Source: Aquanectria penicillioides
Taxonomy: Eukaryota; Ascomycota; Sordariomycetes; Hypocreales; Nectriaceae
DNA length: 64,000 nt
Reading direction: 5' to 3'
Assembly: GCA_003415625.1 (NCBI GenBank)
Contig: PYIU01000001.1
Coordinates: forward strand, 1,116,001-1,180,000
The number at the start of each line of letters is the position of its first letter. Position 1 is the first letter of the stretch. The position numbers and the translations under genes were made by a program. Positions 25,985 to 39,837 of the stretch are shown here, piece after piece. Below the pieces are notes generated by a model. It had not been told where the DNA came from. It did no database searches and saw only the letters and a program-made list of their open reading frames with translations.

Positions 25985-28000
25985 TTATTTATTTATTTAT
26001 TAATACTTTATAGACCTATAAAATAAATAGTGCTTTTATACTATATAAATAAAGGAAAAAAACTATATTAATAGAATAAAAACCTTTATTTAATATAATA
26101 TTAAATTTAATATAAGTCTTCTATAAAGAAGTATTAAATTAAAAGTTAATTTAGTGCTATTACTAAAATATTCTATTTACTTAATTATAGGGTTAATAAA
26201 TAAAGTAAAAGTAAAGCCTATAATAGGCCTAAATTATTTATACTATAGGCCTATTATAAAAAGTAAGGCATTAATCTAGCATTAGCTAGTAGCTAGCTAG
26301 CTATTAGCTATTTAAGTATTGCTATTATTATTTTTAATCTTTATAGATATATCTATTTTCTTTCCTTTTTTTCTTTTTTATATATCTTTATAAAAGCTTT
26401 TTTATTGCCTTTAAGTATATACTTTATTAATGCATTATTTATATAAAATACTTAATTTATATAAGTGCTAATTGCTATTTTTATTGCTATTTTATATTAA
26501 TTATATATAATTAAAAATAATAATTATAATAATAATAATAATAATTATAATTATAATTATAACTATAATTATAACTATAACTATAATAATAATAATAATA
26601 GTAGTATATATTTAATGTATTTATAGATAGCATTTTATACTAATATTAATAGATATTAAGATATTAAGCTAGCTGCATTAAGGCAAAGGGTGCTATATTA
26701 ATTTTAGGGGCAGTATAAAATCTACTCTATTTTGCATATATTATATAGATAGTAAAAAATAAAGAGAATAATTTATACTAAAATTAAGCTAATATATAAT
26801 TCTTCCTTTTTTTATTTTTTATAGCTAAAGGAGATTAACTATTAATAGATATTAAGGCTAATAGCTATATAGCTTATATTTATATATATAAGCTATATAA
26901 GCCATTATTGTATTTAATAGAGGCTAATGCCTATATATTAATAGTGGCTTTATAAAAAGGAATAGCTATAGTAAGTATAGCTTAATTTAGTTTTATTATA
27001 GATATATTGCTAATATAAATTATAAAAGGAGAAGCTTTAGCAATTAAGGGCTAAGGCCATTTAGGCTAAAAAAAGAGTAATTTAAGCATACTTTTAAGCT
27101 ATATCTATAGTTTTAACTATAGGTTTTAGTGCTAATTAGCTCTATAAGCTAATTAATAAAGTTAATTATATAGCTATAGCTTTTAAAAGCTTAATAGCTA
27201 TATTGCCTTTTTTAATTAAAGGGGCTAAGGCTACTTATAGATAGTAAGTTAGGGTCTAGGGTAATGTGGATCAATTTATTATTAGGTTGGTCAGGAAGAT
27301 AAAAGGGACCTTAAAGACATAGAAAATAAACAGGCAGTTTTCTCTAACCAATTTTTATTTTTGAAATTCTAAATTCCTTGCATTTGGACCCTATTGAAGT
27401 CTTAGTGCAGCCCCTTATGATATTACTTTATTTATGACTTTCTGCCCTATTTTCTTTCTTTCTTTTTTTTGAGGGACACTCTAAAGCATTCGATTAGATG
27501 CTTTAACACTCTTCCAAGTTGTTTGCAGCTGCTTGGGAAGGCTGTTCGGTCTTCGACCGAACCTGCTTACCCTATACCCTTTTGGGTGGGGTGTGTTTTT
27601 GGCCAGTGTCCCTATTTACTAATATAATAGGCAATGCTAAAAAGCAGTAATAAAGGTAAGTTTATTTATTTTTAATATAGGGTTATATTAGCTAATAGTT
27701 AAATAGTAACTTAAGTTTAGTATAACTCTTTAAGCTTTAGCTTAAGCCTAAATAAGGCTAGAGGAGGATTAAAGTAGGGGGGGTTTAAGGATAAAGAGGG
27801 GGAGGGTAAAGGCAAGGGGGATAAGGAGGGCAAGGAGGATAAAATAGACCTTATGTCCTTTAGGGGGGATATGGACTTAAAGTAGATAGTATCGCTAGGT
27901 TAGGTGGGTAAGGGTTGGGTGCAGTAGGGGAATAGGGCGGGTTTAGACTGGGGCTAAGGCAGAGATCTAGCTATTATAGGGGTAATAATCTATATATATA
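25985..28000 (-). mobile_element. LINE copy L5, 5'-truncated, split by a small inverted-repeat element
   Basis: The 3' tail lies at 25985-26010 and the body matches L4 to about 20830, so it is only the 3' third. An unmutated 376-bp insert sits at 27244-27619. The 3' part (25985-27240) is strongly AT-shifted, whereas 27760-27980 keeps long G-rich stretches; mutation intensity thus changes sharply within one copy. The right edge near 28000 runs into a (TA)n tract and is not exact. Confidence 0.75.
27244..27619. mobile_element. 376-bp MITE-like insert not affected by RIP
   Basis: This segment interrupts LINE L5 and has ordinary base composition with CpG and CpA present. Its ends form short imperfect inverted repeats: GTAAGTTAGGG at 27244-27254 and the complement of GTAAATAGGG at 27610-27619. 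Each is flanked by TA (27242-27243 and 27620-27621), as for Tc1/mariner-type elements. Inside is a perfect 8-bp hairpin, GTTCGGTC/GACCGAAC, at 27544-27562, and a pyrimidine tract at 27451-27470. There is no coding frame. A few extra bases beyond the right TA do not match the LINE, so the right border has some uncertainty. Confidence 0.6.
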
Positions 28001-30640
28001 TATATATAATGTATATTATTAATTTAATAAAAATAGAGTTATTTAAATAGCATTTTAACACTCTTTTAAAGTATCTTTTGCTTAAAGTCTTCTTCTATAA
28101 AACTCTTTATATATTAATAATAATTTATTAACTCTCTTTATGCCTTTTAGAATATTCTTTTTTTAAACTTTATTATTAAGCTATTATATTAAATTATTGC
28201 TATAAGATTATTTTAAATAGTATTAATAAATATATCTATTTAATCTTTATTTATATCTTTATTAAATCTTTATTAAATATTTTAAATAGTAAGCTTAAAA
28301 TTTAATAATTTTAGGTATTGCTATAATACTTATTAAAAGGCAATAAAAAGAAAATACTATTTTTAAATATAGCTTAATTGCTATTTTTAACTATATAATA
28401 AAGCTACTTTATTAGTATTAAGCTTTTATTAAAATTTAATAATAGTAATAAAAAGAAACTTTATTTTCTTTTTTGCCTAAAGGTTAAGGCTTAAACTTAA
28501 AGAGATAATAGCTTTAATATTAAAATAGGCAGCTAAAAGGAACTTAAATTTTAAGAGCTTTAGGATTGTATTAGCTAACTTCCTTTAATTAAAAATCTAA
28601 TATTTTTATTATTATTATTAATTAATAACTAAAATACCTTAATCGTATTAATTCTATTAATATTAATTGCCTTAACTATAATTAATTTAATTGCCTTTAT
28701 ATTAATAAAGGCCTATTTATAAAGCCTATAATAAAAACAGCTATTATATTGCAATTATTTAACTAATAAATTAAGCTTTTATATTTAATAATTCTATTCA
28801 TTATTATTAATAAATATAATACTAATAGTATACTTATAGTTTATTTTTATTTTATTAATTATAGCTAAAAATGCCTTTTAAACCTTTATTAAATTAATTT
28901 TCTTTTTATAATTTAGTTTTTATTAAACTTTTAAAAAGGCTCTTTCTTTTTTAATGCTTTATTTATATTTTTATTTATTATTTATTAATTAAGACCTTTA
29001 TTAAAGGCAAGATCTCCTTTAGCTTAAGCCTTAATAATGCCTTTAAGCAATAGGTATATTTAATTATTAATCTAATATAGCTTTTGCCTTAATAGATTAA
29101 GACTCTTCCTTTTCCACTTTACTTATTATATTAAGGTTAATAGTAATAGTAATATTAATATTAATATATTATTATTACTATTAATATTATTATATTTATT
29201 TGCGCTTAATAATATAATATTGGCTAAAATAGCTTTAGGGGCTAAGGCTAAAGCTAGATTATAATAGTAAGAGTAGCAGCTGCTTTTGCCTATTATAATA
29301 GTATTTTTAGTTAATTAAGCTTATAGTTAGGGCATTTAAATAGCTATTTCTAAAGGGATAAAACTATACTAAAAGACTAATTGGCCTTTATCTATAAAGG
29401 GACTTTTCTATAAGGAACTTAAGGTTAGCCTAACCCTTAGACTAACTATAAGGCTAAAGTGGAGGGGATAAGGTAGGCTAGCTGACCTAATATATATCTA
29501 CTTGCATAACTAATGGATAGAAGGTATATTAGGTATACTAGAACTTTATGCTGCCCTATAAGTCACTTTATTACTATTAGGTTGATATTAAAATTGCAAA
29601 TGTTAGTGAGCTAATTAGGGCCTAATAGTATATATTTATAGAATAGAAATAAAAATCTATAAAGGTATAATTATAATAAGGCCTATAAGCTATAGTAAAA
29701 GTTTAAGTTAATTATAATCCTTAAGGAACAAATATATATAGCTAAAGATATTAAGCTATTAGGCTTACCATATTGCATTTAAGTAAAGGTATAAGACTAT
29801 AGCAATATAGATATATTTAATAGTAAGTGCTTTTAGTAAAGGCATAAAATCCTATAGAAAACTAGCATTATAATAGTTATACTATTAAACTATAATTACT
29901 AAAACATTAATATAAAGGTAGTATTTGCATTCTATAGATAAGGAAAGAAGCTATTATAGATCTTTCTTTTTATATATATTTAAAAGTTAAATAATAATGC
30001 TATTAGTAATAATAATAATAATAGTAATAATAGTAAAGAAGAAAAAGAAAAAGAAAGAGAAAGAGAAAAAAAAAAAGGAAAATAATAACTAGCTAATAGA
30101 AGTAAAGGCATTTATAATTCTAAAATAAAGCAATAATAATAAAATTACTATACCTATAGTCTTTATATTTATATTAAATATATTAATTATAATAATAAAG
30201 AATAAATATTAAAGTCTTAAGCTAATTAATAAAGCAAGCTATAAAGCTATTAAAATTACTATAAACTTAAGGTATTTAGATTAATAAATATTAAATAGTA
30301 TTTTTATTTATTTTAGGCTATTTATTACTATTATACTATTATTTAAGTAAATAATATAGTTTTTAATAATATAATAAAAGTAAAAATAAAGCTTAATTAT
30401 TTAAATAAAAAGACTATATACTTTATATAAAGATTAAATTAATAAATAGATTAATATAGCTATATAAATATATAATAAAAATTACTTTTTTTTTAATTTT
30501 AAAATTTTATTTTAAATTATATTATATAAATTTATATAAAAGTTATATAAAAATTATATAAATATTATATATAATTTATATAATTTTATATTATTTTATT
30601 TTAGTATTTAATAAGCCTTAAGCTTAAGCTATTTAATTAA
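28001..30640. repeat. Unassigned AT-rich, partly RIP-mutated region
   Basis: I recognise no LINE, Copia or host gene here. The part about 29220-29640 is milder, with CpG-poor but more GC-balanced sequence. A purine-only run (GAAAAAGAAAAAGAAAGAGA...) at about 30036-30080 lies in a plus-strand frame with acidic and Asn-rich low complexity around it (about 29990-30120). An old coding region is possible but unproven. From 30480 to 30600 the sequence is a mix of TATATAA-type words resembling the reverse complement of 38060-38150. Confidence 0.4.
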
Positions 30641-30680
30641 TAGTATATATAATATAATATAATATATAAATATATATATA

Positions 30681-30735
30681 TAAGGAAGGTAGGGAGGGGG
30701 GGAGGGGAGGTAGTAGTAGGGCAGGAGGGCGAGCG
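30681..30735 (+). repeat. G-rich purine tract at the edge of the gene island
   Basis: Runs of three or more G separated by single A residues at 30692-30707, preceded by (TA)n at about 30667-30682. The spacing can form a G-quadruplex on the plus strand. It marks the sharp change from AT-rich repeats to ordinary sequence. A C-rich tract of similar layout, in opposite orientation, lies at 37918-37957. Confidence 0.6.
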
Positions 30736-32600
30736 GCGGCCAATAGATCCCTTTAAAAGAAGTAAGTTCTTAAAAGGGCATACCTTCCTAACTATTTTAG
30801 GTCACTCTACATCTTTACGCTCTACATTTTATTTTATTTTTATTCATTAAATTTAGTTAGAATAGTATATAAACTACTATATATATCAGGCGAGGCTTGA
30901 GGTCACTGTTTTTTTTTTTTAAATTGCTGTCCCTTTTCTATCTTATTGGCCCCACCCCCATGACTGAGGATCTGTCACGGGGGAAAGGTCGGTTTAGAGA
31001 TCCCCCCTAGTAGTGTGGCTTACATAAACATATCAGAAAGGCGAAGCTATGTTTAGGCCTCGGAAAATACATTCGCAATACTTCTCATATGCGGTATTTT
31101 CTCACAACATCAGTCGTAACTATGGAGGCAAGAGACACGATAAGATTTTTGAAAAAGCAAAGATCATTCTATTTAGTGTTCAAGCTTAAAGGCACAGTTG
31201 CTTGTCTCGTTCGCCAGCTAAGCGAGCCCAGCTCAACACTTCTACGATCTGAGACATCGGGCTTAATCATCAATGCCAAGTTCAATGATCAGAAGGGTCT
31301 ATTCGAAATGATTTTGTAGAATAATTTGTCATGGGTCTTCTATTTAAATTTGCAGAGTTTGTACATTGAATCGATCTCTAGTGATTAAAGAACACATTGT
31401 GTTGACTCAATATCACTTATGACCGTTTTCAGGCTAAGGCTGCTACAATGGAACCAAGACGCTACAAAGTGACAGATAACAAATATAATCGATGAATTTG
31501 TAACGGAGCGATTTATATCAATGTATCAATGTCATCATTTGGGAAACTAGGGACACTGGAGAAATAGGAGTCGAAAGCAGTAAGATTCAGCACATGGTTG
31601 AGGGACGAGGAGGGACGAGTAGGAACAACCGTTTGCATGCCACCTTTTTTAGGTCGAGATGGTACCAAAGGGCATAAAGATCTTATGCAATAAGTCTAAA
31701 TGTGGTTAAGAGGGTCATAGCATGGTAATGCTCAATATATTTCATCGTCGGAAGATTAAGCGACTCTAAAAGCAGGCATTCATTATTTTCCCACAAATAT
31801 CAGGCCCACAAGGGCCGTTCAATCATTTGCATGTCCTATACCATATTCGATTGTGCAACCACTCCGTAGTATGATCTTGAGTATACCATGAACCACCGTG
31901 TGACGCAATCCTCTTAGCATCGCATAATCTATGAGGGTCATAAACCGCGATCCGGGTATACCCTGCTCGTAAAACACACAATCAGATTCAAACGATAGCG
32001 GTGCATCATGAAACAACGCACGACAGGGTTCAGGGTCAAGCAGCACCTGCAACGTTAGTCTGAAAGTAGCACGAGAGTGGCACGGAGATTGAGAAAATAC
32101 CCCGGTTCTGAGGTCAGAGACACCATACAAACTGCCATCTTCTCATTGTCACACTCGATAACATTTGGGACATTGCGATGGGCGTCATACCTACCTTCGC
32201 CAGTTGGGGATACGATTGACCATGGTTAGATTTACGCTTAATCCCCTTATTCTTGAGAAATGGCGATGACAGGATTAGCGGTAGAAGTCAAACCAAGTTC
32301 GAGAACTCCGATTGGAGCATTAACAAGTTTAGGTCGCCATTAATACGGGGCCCATCCTCGCCTGATACCCGAGCTTGCCAGGGTGCTGTGTTTCAACCCC
32401 TTTCTTGTTTCAGTCAGAACGTTTCCAGCAAGGCAACACGCACGATAATCCATGTCCGACCACTGAAACGGGTATGGCGGCCCAATTCCGACGACAAAAA
32501 TAATCAATACATGGCAGTTTACCTAGCCGTTATTGATATCTCACGGTGACATTTGCTCATAGGCATGGTTTTTTATTCGTGCACTTTCTTCTCTTCGTCC
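30736..32600. other. Ordinary-composition intergenic region, no supported gene
   Basis: Unmutated sequence upstream of the pectate lyase. Open frames of 76 to 103 codons occur at 31089-31319 (+), 31819-32130 (-) and 32253-32549 (+). None has a recognisable motif and none overlaps another into a spliced model I can defend. The segment starting at 30976 with TGTCACGGGG looks like the start of a gypsy-type LTR, but no matching second copy is present. Some of this probably is promoter and decayed sequence. Confidence 0.5.
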
Positions 32601-32722
32601 TGTTTCTATCAACCCCGCACATTGGCCCACAATCCATCCTTAATCCCTTCACAGTTACATCAACTACCGGCTTCGAGGATCGAAACAGAACACTGACTGG
32701 CATTTCCGTAGCCGTATAAATA
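32377..32722 (+). promoter_or_regulatory. Candidate promoter of the pectate lyase gene
   Basis: A TATA box, TATAAATA, lies at 32715-32722, 201 bp before the start codon. A reverse CCAAT box (ATTGG) is at 32621-32625. CCCCGC at 32613-32618 fits the consensus for the carbon-repression regulator CreA, and GCCAGG at 32377-32382 fits that of the pH regulator PacC. Fungal pectinase genes are commonly controlled by carbon source and pH, so the sites make sense, but six-base sites occur by chance. A pyrimidine-rich leader (about 32790-32860) follows, typical of well-expressed fungal genes. Confidence 0.4.
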
Positions 32723-32922
32723 TTACTCTCCTTCGCAATGGTAAACCGAATTTCTCTTCTCAAGGCAGAGAACAGTCTATTCCTGGACAACTCTCTCTCG
32801 CTTCATATCCTTCGTTGTCTTCGTTCTTCATTCGTTTTCTGGTGGACTGGTTTCCCCTGCCTTACATTCTACTTATTACTTGCAAACTTTTTTTTCGCGA
32901 TTTCGACAATCCTTTATTCACG

Positions 32923-33912
32923 ATGAGATTCTCTCAATTCTCCCCTGTCGCCGCCATCATTGGCATGGCCATTGCCAGCCCCACGCCGACCTTCCAGAAA
33001 GTCGACCGCTCCATTGCCAAACGTGCTACCATCACCGATGCCTGTGACATTGGTTACGCCAGCACAAATGGTGGAACTACTGGAGGCGCCGGTGGCACCA
33101 CAACTACAGTCTCTTCGCTTTCCGAGTTCAGCTCCGCAGCCGAGGCCGATGGGGCTTCGGTTATCGTTGTGAGCGGTCAGCTTTCTGGCTCCGCTAAGAT
33201 TAGAGTCGGTTCAGACAAGACAATTGTCGGTGCTTCCGGAGCGTCCTTGACTGGAATTGGTCTGTACATCAAAGACCAATCCAACGTCATCATTCGAAAC
33301 ATTGCTATCAAGAAGGTCTTGGCTGATGATGGTGATGCCATCGGCATCCAGGCCTCTACGAATGTCTGGGTTGATCATGTTGACCTATCATCAGACCTTG
33401 ACAATGGCAAGGACTACTACGATGGGCTCCTTGACATCACTCATGCAGCTGACTGGGTCACTGTCTCCAACACTTACTTCCATGACCACTACAAGAACTC
33501 TTTGGTTGGTCATTCGGACAGTAACTCTGATGAGGACACTGGACATCTTCACGTCACATATGCCAACAATTACTGGTACAACGTTGGTTCACGTGCTCCT
33601 TCCGTCCGATTCGGCACCGCCCATATCTATAACAGCTACTATCTCGATGTCGCCACCTCCGGTGTCAACACACGTATGGGTGCTCAAGTTCTTATTGAAT
33701 CCACTCAATTCGAAAACGTGAAGAAGGCTATCACTAGCGCTGATTCAGACGAGACCGGTACCGCTGCAGTCAATGATGTTGATCTTGGTGACAGCACAAA
33801 CGATGCCCCAAGCGGAACTGCCTTCACCGTCCCATACGAGTACAGCCTTGTGGGCAGTGCCCAGGCCAAGAGTGCTGTCTACGGTACCGCTGGAAACACT
33901 CTTTCTTTTTAA
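32923..33912 (+). CDS. Secreted pectate lyase, polysaccharide lyase family 1
   Basis: An intact, intronless frame of 329 residues. It should cleave alpha-1,4-polygalacturonate by calcium-dependent beta-elimination outside the cell, attacking plant cell-wall pectin. Residues 1-19 form a signal peptide, and Lys33-Arg34 is a likely Kex2 site giving a mature start at Ala35. Family motifs are present: WVDH at 149-152; candidate calcium ligands Asp138, Asp167 and Asp171; Lys191 in the K-x2-L-x-G-x-SD block; and the R-x-P-x2-R motif at 224-229, whose Arg224 is equivalent to the catalytic Arg218 of Erwinia PelC. The mature enzyme has a single cysteine (Cys41). Length is normal for fungal PL1 lyases. 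ATG 32923 is the first in-frame ATG and has A at -3. Codons are normal and CpG-containing, unlike everything around it. It has no co-oriented neighbour. Confidence 0.95.
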   Translation: MRFSQFSPVAAIIGMAIASPTPTFQKVDRSIAKRATITDACDIGYASTNGGTTGGAGGTTTTVSSLSEFSSAAEADGASVIVVSGQLSGSAKIRVGSDKTIVGASGASLTGIGLYIKDQSNVIIRNIAIKKVLADDGDAIGIQASTNVWVDHVDLSSDLDNGKDYYDGLLDITHAADWVTVSNTYFHDHYKNSLVGHSDSNSDEDTGHLHVTYANNYWYNVGSRAPSVRFGTAHIYNSYYLDVATSGVNTRMGAQVLIESTQFENVKKAITSADSDETGTAAVNDVDLGDSTNDAPSGTAFTVPYEYSLVGSAQAKSAVYGTAGNTLSF

Positions 33913-34133
33913 GAGTGTATGTATGGAGTTGGTGCAATGTATAAAACGATGCAATCTGTAAATAATTACAAGTTTAACCTTCGGAAAATATACTACAGCC
34001 CAAAAGCAAAGTCACTATAGCCTTTTTGTGAATGTACTCTTAATATACAGTAATAGATGTTAGTATTAATAGCTAAAGTTTATAATAAGCGAGCGCTGTA
34101 AACAAGCAAGCGCTGCACTTTTATAACACTTCA
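33913..34133 (+). other. 3' flank of the pectate lyase gene
   Basis: Ordinary-composition sequence fading into AT-rich DNA after about 34130. No exact AATAAA is seen; AATAAT at 33960-33965 is the nearest poly(A)-signal-like word. Two copies of a 12-bp motif, AAGCGAGCGCTG (34087-34098) and AAGCAAGCGCTG (34104-34115), lie 17 bp apart. They may be the remnant of a transposon end. Confidence 0.4.
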
Positions 34134-34462
34134 ATATACAACTGAAATAATACTACTATAAAATATTTAATTAATTAATTTAACTTTAATAACTTATTAT
34201 ATAGCTAAATGAAGTTAAAATAGTATTATAAATATATTGCTTACTTTACATAAAAATATAAATTATTTAAAGGTATAACTTAAATGTATTTACAGCCTTT
34301 ATTATATATAATAAAAAGCTAAATTAATATATAATTTATAATATAATAAAGCAATATTATAATTAATAAAATAGCTAAAATTAATTTAAATTTAGCTAAT
34401 TATATAAATTAAAAAATAAAAAAATTAAAATAAATACTATAAAGTATAAAGTATAATTTTTA
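34134..34462. other. AT-rich spacer
   Basis: RIP-like AT-rich sequence between the gene island and LINE L6. I see no gene, no recognisable repeat family and no long tandem array. Confidence 0.5.
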
Positions 34463-36683
<2,221 letters not shown>

Positions 36684-36731
36684 TATATAAATATAAATAA
36701 ATTAATAAAGTATTAAATAAAAAAATAATAA

Positions 36732-37865
36732 CTTTTGCCTTTAGACTTATAATTGCTTATAGCTATTTTAAACTATTTTTAAAATATTTAAAATTATAAT
36801 TAATTAATTTTTTATATTAAATTACCCCTAAATATAATAGTGCATTAAGAGCGCAATACTAATACTATAGCTCTTTTAATAGTTATTAATTTACAAAAAT
36901 ATAGCATTAAAAATAGCTAATATAACTCTCTTTTTACTATTAGCTAATATAGCTATATACCTAAAATAAATAAAGCAATAAAAGCTAATAAAAGCTTTAT
37001 AATTAATAAAAATAAAAAAGCCTATAAAGCTATTATTAAAATTATTTTATTTTATTTTTTTAAAGCAGTTTAAAAGGTATTTTAAATCTATATTAATATA
37101 TATAAGATATACTTTTACTTTCCTTTTAAGACTAATATAACCTTTAAAGAAAGACTTATTAATAAAATTACTATTACTATAATAACTACTATTACTATAG
37201 TAATATTAGCTGCTTTAGCTAATTTAAGCTTCTTTTCTCTTTAATTAATATAGCAATTTTATATATTAATCCTTTTATATAGCCTTATACCTATAAATAT
37301 TAAAACTAATAAATATATAATATATAGCTATATTAAATATAAAATTACTATTTATATTAAAAATACTTTTAAAAATATTAAAAACTATATTTTAATAAAA
37401 ACTATATAAATAGTAAATTAAGCCTATAATAATTTCTATATAATTATAGTATATTGCCTTTTTAATAAAAATATAGTTTTTACTTTTTTTACCTTAAAAT
37501 AGACTAAAGCCTTTTATAAGAAAGAATAAATAACTATTATATTTAAAAATAATACTCTTTTTACTTTTTTAATTTTTGCTATTTTAATAAAAGGAATTTA
37601 AATTAAATCTATTTTTAATAATATAAATAAACTTATTAAAACTATTAATAGCACTAATACCTTAAGGGTTAATAAAGTAAAGTCTATTTAAGCCTAAAAT
37701 AGTATTATAATAAAAATAAATTGAATTCTTTATATTTTATTTATTAAAGAAGCTAATAGCCTATATAATAATAGGCTATTTTTTAATATTAAACTATATA
37801 ATTATAAACTCTTTAATAAAGAATTAAAATCTATTTAATGCTTTTAATACTATAAATATAGCTAT
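36732..37865 (+). mobile_element. LINE copy L7/L8, 5' part
   Basis: The reverse complement of the 5' end of L4 (25834 down to about 24700), starting CTTTTGCC at 36732. It is the only plus-strand LINE in the window. The match breaks at 37865 and continues exactly at 49891, so the same copy was split by the roughly 12-kb insertion between them. Confidence 0.8.
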
Positions 37866-37917
37866 GCTCTTTAAAGAACTTGTTTTAAAAGAGACCTATT
37901 TAGCGCCGGCTCTAACT

Positions 37918-37957
37918 ACCCCACTCACCCCCCCCCCCTCCCTTCCCCTCCCCCTTT
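37918..37957 (-). repeat. C-rich tract (G-quadruplex potential on the minus strand)
   Basis: Near-pure C with single T interruptions, followed by (AT)n ending in TGCATTAT. On the minus strand it has four or more runs of at least three G with short loops. Such a tract is striking inside DNA where most C has been lost; runs of CC are poor RIP targets, which may explain its survival. Confidence 0.7.
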
Positions 37958-39837
37958 ATGCATATATATATATATGCATTATTATAAGGCTGTAGTTAGT
38001 TAGTCGGTCAGTCAATTAAGTAGTTATAGGCTAGAGTTATAGGCTAAAGATAAAAAATTGTATATAAGTTATATAAATATTATATAATAAAAAGCATAAA
38101 TATTATATAATTTTTATATAACTTTATATAATTTAATTTTTCCTTTATTTATTTAGCTAGTTATTATAAGGTCTTAACTTTTAAAAAGGTATTTAAAACT
38201 AAATTATATAATAGGCCTTTTAAGGGATTTATATATATATAATACTATATAATATAAATAGTAAACTTTTTGCCTTTTAAAATAGGCAATCTTTATTTTA
38301 ATAAATAGTAAATATTAAGCTGCTTTTAGTATTAAGCTAAAGGTTTTAATAATTTAAGTTATTTTATTTAATTGCCTTTTTTAATGCTTTATACTTATAG
38401 CTTTTTATAGTTTTAGCTTCTTACTTTATATTTTATATATATATTTAGCTTTAATAATTAAAAAAGAAAAAAAAAAGGACCCTTAAGTTCTATAAGGCAT
38501 ATAGTTTAAATAGTATAAAAAACTATAATCCTTTTATTATAATTTAATTAAAAAACTCTTTACTTTTACTCTCTTTTAAAATTTTTTTTAAATAAATATA
38601 AAAGCTATTCTATAATAATTATCTTTATATTCTCTATATTATCTATACTATTATTACTACTATTAATAGCAATAATAATAATAATAGCAATTATCTTATA
38701 GCTTAATTAATTTATTTATTACTTTAATATATAGGCTTAATTTACTATTTCCTTACTTAATTAATTAAGCTTAGCTTTAGCCTTTATTATATTCTATAGA
38801 ATTGCATTACTAATTATATCTCTTTCCTTTATCTCTATTAATAGTATAATATTATTTAGCAATTAGCACTATAATAGCTATATATATAAGCTATAAGGAT
38901 TATACTTTAATTGCATTATAGTATTAACTTCTCTCTCTTTATTATTATCCTTACTTAAGACTATATAGCTACTATAAAGCTTAAGACTAACTTTAGTTAG
39001 CATTTAACTTTATACCTTATAGTTAGTATAGGTAAAGGCAATAGTATAAAGTAGACCCCTTTATAATACCTTATGCTTTTGCTATAGCTGCTTTTTTACT
39101 ATTAGATTAATCCTTTTATTTAATAGTATTAATATTAATATACCCTTAAGTAGGCCTATAAGATTATAGCCCTTTATTAAGTCTATTAATAGTATAATAG
39201 CTACTAAAAGGCTAAAGTAAATAATAATATTATTTAATATCTATTAGCTATAGTGCTTTAAATTAATTATAATATAAATAGCTATATAGCTTATATTATT
39301 AATTACCTTAAGGCTTTAGTGCTTATTTTTTATTATTATTATTAGTATATTAAGGATATATATAAATATAGTTAATATAAAGATTTTATTATTATTATTT
39401 AAACTTAAGATTATAATTGCCTTTATTTATATAGAATAATTATAGCTATTTTTTATTTAAATATATTTAAATAAAAAAATATATAATAGCTTTTATATAT
39501 ACTTTTAAAAGGTTAAAGCTGCCTTTATATTAAGGTTTTAATAGTTTTAGTTTAGTAATATAATTATAAAGATATTTATTTTCTATAGGATTTTATACTT
39601 TAATTAAAAATAATAGCTATTAAGTATATTAATATTAATGCAATTTTAGGTCTTTATATAAATGCAATGCAATAAAGTAAATAGCTTAAAGTTCTTAGCA
39701 ATATAGATCTATTTTTTAAGTATTATTATTATTATAAACTTCTTTTATAATATATATACTTTATTATAGTTCTATTTATATAGGTTTTTATTTTAGTTCT
39801 ATAGGAATTTATTGCTGCTTAATAGAAATATTTTATT

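Noticed and set aside
30976..31090. Solo LTR starting TGTCACGGGG
   Set aside because: Only the start resembles a gypsy LTR; no end, duplication or second copy is visible.
31089..31319. 76-codon frame in the gene island
   Set aside because: No motif, no intron-exon model and no sign of a promoter of its own.
31819..32130. 103-codon frame on the minus strand
   Set aside because: Composition is normal but no domain is recognisable and flanking frames do not extend it; a decayed exon cannot be excluded.
32253..32790. Frames at 32253-32549 (+) and 32557-32790 (-)
   Set aside because: Both fall in the probable promoter of the pectate lyase and show no protein-like features.
32815..32922. N-terminal extension of the pectate lyase frame by 36 residues
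   Set aside because: It would start at TTG and places a pyrimidine-rich leader in the protein; the ATG at 32923 is directly followed by a good signal peptide.
32960..33961. Several frames overlapping the pectate lyase in other frames
   Set aside because: Shadows of the real coding sequence; their residue composition is skewed and motif-free.
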